From Sinonovacula constricta (taxonomy: Eukaryota > Mollusca > Bivalvia > Cardiida > Solecurtidae): DNA of 64,000 bases. The stretch is from contig CM017571.1 in the NCBI GenBank assembly GCA_007844125.1, positions 32,844,613 through 32,908,612 of the forward strand. Reading direction: 5' to 3'. The translations under genes and the position numbers were made by a program. Positions 44,871 to 56,100 of this stretch are shown piece by piece. Under the pieces are notes generated by a model, which worked only from the letters and a program-made list of their open reading frames with translations, was not told the origin of the DNA and made no database searches. Position 1 is the first letter of the stretch. Each line of letters opens with the position of its first letter.

Positions 44871-46182
44871 GTTTTTATTCTGCTTTTGTCACAATTTAAA
44901 GGTTCTTAATACCGCCCTTCCCTCGTCTTATCAAATTGCTCCACACTATAAATCCTATATACAACACAGACAAGCTGTGTAAGTTCTATTAACTTATATA
45001 AACCTCTCTATACAATAATATACAGTAAATGGTCTTGTCAAGGAACATGTTCAGATGGTGGTACAAAACCCAGCATCTATATCCCTAGTCCATGGAAACT
45101 CACATCATGTAAACAACTTGATATCTCATTAACAATTAATAAACAATAAGTTACTAAGAGATCATCTAATTTAAAAAAAAAGAGTTAAAAACAAGATTAG
45201 AAAAAAATGTTTGATCCCATTAACAATCACTATATGCATTCTGTAGCATTGCACACAGACTGGTATAATTTTCCAGCAGAAACAATATTCTTATTCCACA
45301 TAGACAACCAATACATTATTATGTAAAACAATCTTACCATAGAACTTTCTGTAGCTAAAGTTAAATATGCCATGGTTACTTTATTAACAAATTTAAAATT
45401 TCACGATGTTCTAGGTAGAAAATGATTGACACATTAAAATAAAAATTTACTCTTAATATATTTTCAAAATGAAAACAAAATATTATTTTTCTGAAAAGGA
45501 AATAACTTTCCGTAATTAATTATGTAAATAGTAATTAAATTTGACTAATACAGGTTCCCTTTTATGAATGCTAATAACACCAATGTTTTCCTGGTAAGAC
45601 CAAAAAATTTTACAATACGAATATAAATCTATATATTTATAAAAAACATATCACACCATGGTACACAGTTAATATGTTTCAACAATGTTTGTAAATAGTT
45701 ATAAGCACACATATTAAGTAGGTGAGAACATACAATATAAAAATACAGCTGCATATTTTGTAAACCTGATGTACTTGCATGAAATACAAAATAATGATCA
45801 ATGCTTACAATTGGAATTGATGCATTATTGTGACAATTATGAGAAAAAAGGAATGATTAACTACATAGTGTAATTTGTAAATCACTGGTTGGCATGCAAT
45901 TAACTTAACTGTGCATGATTGAAATTAAGCATTGTTTCAAGACCAAAATAATGCAAAGAACAGTTAGTAATACACTATGTTATTGATATCATTTGCAATG
46001 ATTTTTTATGCATCCCTGACTATTCTTGTTATTGGCACATTTGTGATAGAAATGAATTTTCAATATGGTTATTGAGCAGTATAAAGCACCTTTTAAACGA
46101 CATAAGCTTTGTTATTTCAAAATTAAGCCTTTACTTGTTGGATGCCTACTAAATTTCCAATACGATAATTTCGAGTACAGTA

Positions 46183-46610
46183 GTTGGGAACCCTACACAG
46201 TCAAATGCTGAGGGGTTACAAGTTGGAAACCGTACATAGTCAAATGCCGAGGGGTTACAAGTTGGGTACCCTACACAGTCAAATGCCGAGGGGTTACAAG
46301 TTGGGAACCCTACACAGTCAAATGCCGAGGGGTTACAAGTTGGGAACCCTACACAGTCAAATGCCGAGGGTTATAAGTTGGGAACCCTAAACAGTCAAAT
46401 GCCGAGGGTTACAAGTTAAGAACCCTACATAGTCAATTGCCGAGGGATCACATATCTGGGACCATGCACAGACAAGTGCCAAGCCAAGAGGATTTAAGAT
46501 GGGGTACTTACACAGTAACATGTCATAGGGTTCATAGTTTTGGACCCTACACTGTCAATTGCCGAGGGATTACAAGTTTGGAACCTTGCTCAGTCAAATG
46601 CCGAGGTGTT
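46183..46610 (+). repeat. 38/39-bp minisatellite, tract 3 (~11 copies)
   Basis: Six or seven units of the 39/38-bp forms followed by the same diverged terminal units. Confidence 0.95.
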
Positions 46611-47914
46611 TATTCTGCTTTTGTCACGATTTAAAGGTCCTTAATACCGTCCCTCCCTCGTCTTATCAAATTGCTCCACAGTATAAATCCTATATACAAC
46701 ACAAACAAGCCGTGTAAGTTCTATCAACTTAAATAAATCTTTCTAGACAATAATATACAGTAAATGGTCTTGTCAAGGAACATGTCCAGATGGTGGTACA
46801 AAACCCAGCATCTATATCACTAGTACATGGAAACTCACATCATGTAAACGACTTGATATCTCATTAACAATTAATAAACAATAAGTTACTAACAGATCAT
46901 CTAATTTAAAAAAGTTAAAAACAAGATTAGAAAAAAATGTTTGATCCCATTAACAATCACTATATGCATTCTGTACCATTGCACACAGACTGGTATAATT
47001 TTCCAGCTGAAACAATATTCTTATTCAACATAGACAACCAATACATTATTATGTAAAACAATCTTACCATAGAACGTTCTGTAGCTAAAGTTAAATATGC
47101 CATGGTTACATTATTAACAAATTTAAAATTTCACGATGTTCTAGGTAGAAAGTGATTGACGCATTAAAATAAAAATTTACTCTTAATGTATTTTCAAAAT
47201 GAAAACAAAATATTATTTTTGAAAAGGAAATGACTTTCCGTAATTAATTATGTAAATAATAATTAAATTTGACTAAAACAGGTTCCCTTTTATCAATGCT
47301 AATAACACCAATGTTTTCCTGGCAAGACCAATAAATTTAACAATACGAATATAAATCTATATATTTATAAAAAACATATCACACCATGGTACACAGTTAA
47401 TATGTTTCAACAATGTTTGTAAATAATTATAAGCACACATATTAAGTAGGTGAGAACATACAATATAAAAATACAGCTGCATATTTTGTAAACCTGATGT
47501 ACTTGCATAAAATACAAAATAATGATCAATGCTTACAAGTGGAATTGATGCATTATTGTGACAATTATGAGAAAAAAGGAATGATTAACTACATACGTGT
47601 AATTTTTAAATCACTGGTTGGCATGCAATTAACTTAACTGTGCATGATTGAAATTAAGCATTGTTTCAAGACCAAAATAATGCAAAGAACAGTTAGTAAT
47701 ACACTATGTTATTGATATCATTGATATGCAATGATTTTTATGCATCCCTGACTATTCTTGTTATAGGCACATTTGTGATAGAAATGAATTTTCAATATGG
47801 TCATTGAGCAGTATAAAGCCTTTTTTAAACGACATAAGCTTTGTTATTTCAAAAGTAAGCCTTTACTTGGTGGATGCCTACTTAATTTCCAATACGATAA
47901 TTTCGAGTACAGTA

Positions 47915-48115
47915 GTTGGGAACCCTACACAGTCAAATGCCGAGGGGTTACAAGTTGGGAACCCTACACAGTCAAATGTCGAGGGTTATAAGTTGGGAAC
48001 CCTACACAGTCAAATGCCGAGATGTTACAAGTTGGGAAACCTACACAGTCAAATGCCGAGGGTTACAAGTTAAGAACCCTACACAGTCAAATGCCGAGGG
48101 GTAATAAGTTGGGGA
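47915..48115 (+). repeat. 38/39-bp minisatellite, tract 4 (~5 copies)
   Basis: Five units, then the array ends in GGGGTAATAAGTTGGGG without the diverged terminal units. This is the 3' end of the macrosatellite. Confidence 0.9.
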
Positions 48116-48975
48116 TCTTCAAGGTTTCTTATTGTAGCTGCATCAGATAATATATGTGCAGGTATTATGTAGGGTAGGGTACCTGTATTTGGTTTTGTAT
48201 CGTTTCTATTTTGTATGCCACAATTTACATCCTATACAACACGTGACCGCAGGCGATAATTATACGTATTAACGTTAATCTGTTATGATCAGCAAAGCTA
48301 TGTTAGGTCTGACATTTTATGTATATCCAGACCTGCCAGCAAAGGTTGAAAGCTGTCTGGTAAGTCCCTGCACGATATAGGTGACAACAGTTGGATGTCC
48401 CAATAATAACCATAATAATAACCATACATGTTTTGCTGCTACAGCGGACTTAATAAAACGGTACAAAAACGAATACTGCAAACACATTACATTTCTTTCC
48501 TATATCAACAAGGAGTTAAGGCAATGTTCTATCTAAAGCAGCTGCAAACAAACGATACGCTTATCAGGTGTTTTAACAACGGGTTTTATGAATGTCTATA
48601 ATGCCTCTACACAATGTAACAAATCTTTACAAAGTAGCATTATGCAAAACCAAATACACTATGTATGAATTTTAACAATCAGAAAAGTGTTAACATTTTA
48701 TTTTGTCATTTAGTATTTGAACATAGTAGCATGCTAACAAACACTATATAGACATGACATGAAATAAAAAGTAAGACAGTGCTGACGTATGAGCGAGCTT
48801 TTCATCTGATGTGGTTTTCTACCTCTGATTCCATTATAGTAAATATGTTTTCCACGTAAAAGTCCGGAGTGCCATTTATTTAAGAAATCATAGGACGTCT
48901 TAGGGGCCATAAACTCCTAATTATCTTAAATGTGTTTAAATAAAGTCCTTGGACTGGAATTAGTTTAACAACCAA
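48116..48975. other. Unassigned sequence
   Basis: No repeat family or exon recognised. It could hold the 3' end of the serine peptidase gene (minus strand), whose last exon was not found. AATAAA on minus occurs near 48875. Confidence 0.3.
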
Positions 48976-48979
48976 AGAT

Positions 48980-49228
48980 ATGTCTAGCTGTCCTTGGCTT
49001 GATTATGATTGTATGATGTCTTCCATGGATAATTTTATGTTATTGAGATTAAATTTCTCCCGATTGCATGACTTCCAGCTAAGGATTCTTGTAAGCCTAG
49101 TTGCAAGTGTTCCATCTCAGACAGATAAGTATCCCAGGTTGAAGAATGACAAAGGGAGTTTTAGTCAAGTTACTGTGGCGGAATTCAAACTTCAGTATGC
49201 TGCAGCTCCTGGCAAATCAGGAAATTGA
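48980..49228 (+). CDS. Coding-looking frame, 82 codons, unrecognised
   Basis: ATG at 48980 opens MSSCPWLDYD, then LRLNFSRLHDFQLRILVS, VPSQTDKYPRLKNDKGSF and a tail ending APGKSGN before TGA. Residue mix and codon use look protein-like, and the C-terminal half could be an exon. There is no known domain. It lies on the opposite strand to the peptidase gene, near its expected 3' end. Confidence 0.3.
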   Translation: MSSCPWLDYDCMMSSMDNFMLLRLNFSRLHDFQLRILVSLVASVPSQTDKYPRLKNDKGSFSQVTVAEFKLQYAAAPGKSGN

Positions 49229-49915
49229 TCTTGGTCAAGTGCTGAAACGACAGAAACATATCGTCTGTTACATGTAGCTATAAACTGTTACTAGCAAGTA
49301 GAATGCTTGCAGTGAATATATCTGGCTTAACCATTATCACGCTACATTTGTTGCTTTTACAAATCTTTTAATAACAACAGTAAATGCAATTTTACAAGGC
49401 CGCAGTTTAACTTCCGTTTTATATTGTTAAATTTAAAGTGCAGTGACACAGCTAACATACAGTTGTATATGTCAATGTGATATATGGTATATTAGAAAGA
49501 TAAACAGTAAGCCAGATAACATTTTCCTGACATAATGAAATGTAAGTGTAAATATATATTTTTATACATTGCACAGACACAATCTACCTCATACTGCCAT
49601 TGTTGGTGGCGTGAGACCCGAGATATGTTTCTTGACAGGACCACAGGCAAACTGCAAGCTGGAGTCCTGGATATGTTCAAATACAGACAGGACTCGTGTT
49701 CACCCAATAGGGTGCTGACGAGTTTCAAGTCAACTGCCTCCAACGGATCACTTAAATATCATTTATTGATCTGATGGATATGATCCAATCTAGTTTCAGG
49801 CAGGTCTTTGGTAAGAAGTTAAAATCCCAACAGAGGCTCAATTATTCTGTTTCTGTAAGTTCACACGAGTATGCTGAGAAAATGGAGAGGTAAAGCATCA
49901 GAAGCAAACACTTAC

Positions 49916-50146
49916 AGGGTTTAATAGATTCAATTTCAGGATATTTATCCTTTAGCTTGTTCAGAGCGGAGTTTATTTTGATTGCGTAACTATAAGTGGT
50001 CTGTTCTGGGAATTTCACATCGCCCACAAACCGTCCATGAAGAAGACCTAGTACAAGTCCCTCTCCTGCTTCAAGAAGTTTGTCACACACGACAGACCCA
50101 CTGTCGCCCGGGTAGGAAAAGTATTTCTCATCGGCAGCATCATCTC
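49916..50146 (-). CDS. Serine peptidase gene, exon d (Ser)
   Basis: Acceptor TATTTATCAAG|GAGATG and a consensus donor ACCCT|GTAAGTG. It encodes DDAADEKYFSYPGDSGSVVC, then GEGLVLGLLHGRFVGD, the strand that follows the nucleophile in trypsin folds (compare GxVSWG), and INSALNKLKDKYPEIESI. The protein continues in an exon not found. Confidence 0.8.
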
Positions 50147-53100
50147 CTTGATAAATATATAAACATACCATATATGTTAGAAGAACGTGGTAAGAATGTG
50201 GGTAATAACACAACCATGTCATGCAACACATCACATGATCATTGCTAGCATATACAGGAGATTATTGTGTTACTATAAATGCATTCACAGTCTCATTTTC
50301 ACATGTAGATGGGATATGTGAAAGAGAAAAAACAGTTGCTGAAAATGAAAAAGCCATAATCTTTAATAATGTTAGGACTTATTAATCTAACGGTCACATC
50401 CCTAATTTCTTTATATATCTACAAACATAACTAACATTGTTCTTCAAGTAATTTCCTTACTGTGACTCATATTTTAAAGACAATAAAAGAAAAGAAAACA
50501 TGAGAAAATTACCTAGCACGTCCGCTTCAATTTTAAGATCACGGGAAGGATTGATCAGAAAGGAATCTGGTGGGATATTTTCAGCATAACTTCCACTCAT
50601 CCCCTGGTAATTGTCAGATACAATATATCCCGTTGTTATTTTAGACTTAGCTCCAACCTTGTAGACAAATCTACCAGGATTATTGGCATTTTGACAAAAA
50701 TGCCACTTGTCCAATTTCGTTACGCCATCAGAATATTGCAACACTTTAGAAATCAAATCACATTTCTGCACTTGCACCAGGGCAATGTCTGCTTTCTTGT
50801 GAAAATGCTTCAGCGAACCAATGTTCTTATAACTCACAGTTTCTGTCGTAACTGACACGTCGTTATAGCAACCTTCAAGACAATGATGGCAGGTTATACA
50901 GTGGACCTCTGGATCGTCCCTTTCCCTGTATTTAACATCAACAAAGCACCCCAAACTCCTCTTTGCTACACCATTTGATTCGCTGATCTTCTTTGATACA
51001 ATAAAGTCTCCCTGCTTGATAGCTGCTTGTTTGCAATTTTGCATAAAAACTTCAATTTTGTATGGAGATAAATAGCTGAAAATAAAACAACAGAAAATTA
51101 TTTTGACAATACAGTGTAAGTGTATACGCCTGAGTATCTCAGACTAGGATAAAATTGCTGCAATAGTAAAGTACTAGTAGTAGGCATCTACTTTAAGAAA
51201 TCAAATGAACTGTTAACCATTTCTTTTCTCTGTCTCCCACTTTCCACCTCTCGTTCACTCTCACTCTCTCCCTCCATCCGTGTACATAATTCATAATAAA
51301 GTGGCCTAAGCACATACTAACACATGGGCATGAAAATAGTTGAAGTGAATGATACATTAAATTAATTAATAAATTATTGTCTGAAAAATAATACCATTTA
51401 AAACTTATTTAATACCAATTAACAAATCTAATACTCCAAAATTGAAGACCACAACATCTTTTTATTTTCAATCTGCACCTCACTTCATAGACACATCTAC
51501 TTGAAACAATAAATAATGTGAAGAACAAGTTACCCATAAAGACTCAGGCAACATTCAATGTCATCTTTTTGTTTTTCATTGATAGCCGACTTGACATGAA
51601 TGACAAGTTCCCCATATATGGTTCCACAGCCAGTCACAAAAGGTTTCCTGTGAATTAACCAAAATACAATAAGAACAAAAACATGACAAGGTATTTCATG
51701 TATGATTCCATCAAATTAAATAAATTCAGCCAGCAATAGGCAGAGGTACAACATACAAGTTAAAGGTACCGTGACAATAAAACAGTAAGATACACACAGA
51801 AAAATACAAGCACTCCAACCACTGTGATACCGCTGCATCAAAAATTTTTGAAACAAAGAAAAGCATATTTATCTCATCATCTCTGTAAATATCGGTTGAT
51901 ATAGCCCGTGTGATAAAGATGAGCTTTATCAACCGATAGTCGCGCACCTGCTCTAAGCCGGACTACTTTTTTTGACGAAACGATCAGTCCTGATGTTTAC
52001 GTGAACGCAACTCATCTATCGCGTAATTATGCTTGTGATCATCACCAAAATGTCCATAATATAAAGATTGGCTAAATAGAGCAAACGAGGTCATTAAAAA
52101 AGGGATGAGCGCTTTTCGATCTCAGTCCTGCAGAATTGAAAATTAAAGTAACAGCGCCTTAACCGACTGAGCTAACCGGACAGTTCATTTTGAACTTCCG
52201 AAGTTGTATTTGACAATAACATAGAAAATTTGTGAACAAAAAAAATATATAGAGTCTTTGTTAATCAAAATACACATTTTCAATACAGGCACATGATTAA
52301 AACTGTTTAGGAATAGTAATAAAATTAAATTAAGTACGAATTTGTAGTCTGCAAAAATAAAAACAACTGTCGAAATGTCAGATTATGTGAGTCCCTGTTG
52401 TTTTGAAATTATTAAGTTTGAATTGAAAGAATGTGATGAAGAATCGTGTGAAAACCCAAGCAGTGTTGCAGAGATGAGCTACGAGGATTTCGAGGCAAAA
52501 TTTGGCCTAAATCCGAACATTTTTGAGAAGGGAATTTATCTTGAATATGTAACTATCTCAGGTTTGAGCAGGTGCGCGAATATCGGTTGATAAAGCTCAT
52601 CTTTATCACACGGGTTATATCAACCGATATTTACAGAGATGGTGGTATATAAAAAAAGAAATAACATGTTAATTGTCTTATTTTTAATGTAAAATAGAAC
52701 TATTTCTTATGACCGAATTACTCTTTGCATGCGCATGAATTTCGCGAATTGCATTGGAACGTCGGATCATGTAGGGGAGGAGCAATAACGGTAAATTTAA
52801 ATGTTTCCTTTTGAAAAAAAAACTGTTGATGGTGTGATAAAAAGAATACCAGGTTAGTGTTGATATAGATAAATGTTATCATGCTCGTTTCGAAAATCAG
52901 AAAGCACTCGGCAGAGCCTCGTGCTTTCTGATTTTCTTAGCCTCGCATGATAACATTTATCTAGAGATGTCGAAGGATACTAAATTTGGTATCCGGATAT
53001 CCGTCGAACGATGCGAACGGATATCCAGTTATCCGGATATAAATCTTAGTTAATTCTGATGTTGCAGTCGCATGTGTGCGGGGTTACTAACGTTTCCATT

Positions 53101-56100
53101 GACATAATTAAATCGTCATTGCAATGGAAATAATTAAATTAACATTTCCATAGGCATAGGCACTTCATCATTTTAATAAGTTGTCTACGGACCTCAAAAA
53201 TATCGCCAAACATCGGACTGAAGATTGGAAGGCATAACTAATGATTTGTTTATGAAGTGGATGTGAATAAGTCAAGATCACCGTGATCGAATGAAAACAT
53301 AATAAATTCATTAATTCATTTATACAATCCAAACGGACTCAATTAAACATGAGTAACTAATCTTTGCCGACAAACCTGTTAATTGTCTATATAATTGTAG
53401 CTCTATCTCTTCTTAATAAAGCCGAGCTAACGAAATTAAAGATAATAATCCTTAATCAAAATGGATAAGTCATACCTTCAAACAATGGCTGTTAATTGGC
53501 AATTTATTTTACATAAGCTTTAGCACATTTCTAAAACTGTGAAGTTCATCAACAAAATCAAAGAAAGTATTCGCTAAACAAAATGGATCAGTAGAAGCTT
53601 CAAACGTTGGTGGTTAATTAGCATGTTATTATACATACCATCCTACTTTAGCACATTTCTAAAATTGTGAAGCCAAATATACGATACTGTCGATAATCCG
53701 TTACACCTGCGTATGCGTGAATGCACACTGACATGACAGCAGAAAGATAACTTAGCAAAATGGCCAAAACTTTTAATTAAATGTTTAAAATTATACATTT
53801 TTAAGCGAATATCCGGATACCAAAGTCGATTCGGATATCCGATGATTCGAACGGATATCCGGATATCCGCTGACATCCCTACATTTATCTACATCAACAT
53901 TAACCTGGTATTCTCTCTATATGTATATAAATTGCCCTACTTATCTTTTGTCTTCACAACCTATAGTGCAAAAACGTGGAACATATTTCTGTTGTGCTAG
54001 AGACAGACATTGTCTTTAATTGAATCCTGTGCAAAGCAGAAACTCTTTATTGACTGTGTTAACACTTTAAGTTTATTCTTTGAGACAAACCATGTAGAAA
54101 CAATTCATTCCTCAAAGTGAGACAGCTTACAATAACATTCAACGGCAGTAAATATAATAACAAAGACTACTACCTACAAACACTATAATAATAATAAATG
54201 AAAACATAGGTACAGACAAATGCATGAACGTTTCATTTAACTAGGCTACCCTTGCCTGCGTTTAAATGTCTTAAAAATGGGCATACCATCTCTAAAATAG
54301 GTAGGTGGTGATAAAAAACATGAACCTTGAGTTGATTTTACAAACCAAATTATTAACCAAATATGAATTGTATAGTTGTAGTTCTTCAAATTAAATAATT
54401 CAGAAATAAAAAATCCAAAGTTAGAAATACGGATGGGAAGACGGACATGGCTAACTCTATGCCCCATCAGTATTCTGAAAATTATTACCATAACCCATTT
54501 TCATTGTCACTACCTGTCTACTGCCACCCAATTCTATGGTGACTCCACATCTACTGTCCATTTACATTGCTATCGCCCACCTACTGCCACCCAGTTCCAT
54601 GGTCACAACCCACTTACTGCCACCCAGTTCCATGGTCACAACCCATATACTGCCACCCAGTTCCATGGCCACTACCCACCTACTACCACCAAGTTTCATG
54701 GTCACTTCACATCTACTGCCACAAAGTTTCACGGCTATCGCCGACCTACTGCCACCAAGTTTCATTGCCACCACCCACCTACTGCCACCCAGTTCTATTG
54801 CCACCACCCACCTACTACCACCAAGTTCCATTGTAACCACACTCTAACTACCACTTACAGCTACCCAGTTCCATGGTTACTAACCAGACACTGACACCAA
54901 GTGCCATGGTCACTATCGGCCTACTTCCATCCATTTAAAGGGTCTCTTCCAACCTATCCAGCAGGATAATCAACAGCCACCTACAACCACCTAATTCCGT
55001 GGTCACCCCTACCTACTGCAGATATTTCAACGGTCATCAACCACCTACTGCCACCGGTTTCCATAGTTAATACCCACCAACTGCCATCCAGTTGGATAAA
55101 AAAACACCAACTGTCATCCGGTTCCATGGTCATCGCTCACCTACAGCCACCCAGCTTTATGATCACTACCCACCTACTGCCACCGACTTCCATGGTCACT
55201 ACCCACCTACTGCCATCCAGTTGGATAGTCAAAAATACCTACTGCCATCCAGTTCCATGGCCATCGCCCAACTACTGCCATCCAGTTTCATGTTCAACAG
55301 ACCACCTACTGCCATCCAGTTCCGTGATCACTTCCCACCTACTGCCATCCAGTTCCATGATCACTTCCCACCTACTGCCATCCAGTTCCTTTGTCAATAC
55401 CCGCCTACCGCCACACAGTTGGATACTTAAATCCCACCTATTGCCAACCAGTTACATGGCTATCGCCCACCAATGCCATCCAGTTCCAAAGTCACTAACC
55501 ACCTACTGCCACCCAGTTCCATGGCTATCGTCTACATATTGCCATCCAGTTTCATGGTCATAACCCACCCACTGCTAACCAGTTCCAATGTCACCAGCCG
55601 ACTCCTGCCACTTACTGCCACCAAGTGCCATTGTCACTCGCCGTTTACTGCCATCCAGTTCTATGGCCACTACCCACCTCTTGTCACCCTTTTCCCATGA
55701 CTGTCGCCAACCTACTGCCATCTGGTTACATGGTCAATACCCACCTATAGCCACCTAGTTCCATGAATACAACCATCTTCTGCCATCCAGTTCCATGGTC
55801 ACTACCCACTTCCTGTCAGATATTTCTGTGCCTACAAGTATCTTCTACTCGCCAATTCAATGGTCACAACACATATATCTACACCCACCAACTCCCACTC
55901 AGTTCTATGGGCACTGCCAACTATCTGTGACCTAGTTCCATGGCTATACCATCTACGGGTAGCCAGTTTCATGGTCACCACAGCGTTCTATAATCATACC
56001 TCCTAACTGCAACTCAGTCTATGGTCACTACCTACCTACTGCCATCCAGTTTCATGGCCACTGCCCACCTACTGCCGCCCAGTTCTATGGTTACTGCCCA

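Larger units (their letters stand above)
41050..48115 (+). repeat. Macrosatellite: ~1.8-kb units of single-copy-like segment plus 38/39-bp minisatellite
   Basis: Four units: segments 41053-41849 (partial), 43020-44327, 44880-46182 and 46612-47914, each followed by a minisatellite tract. The anchor TGCTTTTGTCAC lies at 43029, 44881 and 46616, periods of about 1852 and 1735 bp; the difference is mainly minisatellite copy number. Segments 2-4 are more alike (about 95% by eye) than segment 1. Frames such as 44125-44346 that run from segment into tract are conserved only because the units are duplicates. Confidence 0.95.

Noticed and set aside
41836..48104. Thirteen-residue repeat proteins (MPRGYKLGTLHSQ type)
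   Set aside because: The 38-bp variants shift the frame, stops interrupt the tracts, and the flanking segments are non-coding.
49492..49774. Frames on both strands as last exon of the peptidase or as a plus-strand gene
   Set aside because: Neither strand offers an acceptor in the phase required after 49916, and part of the stretch loosely resembles the family A SINE body.
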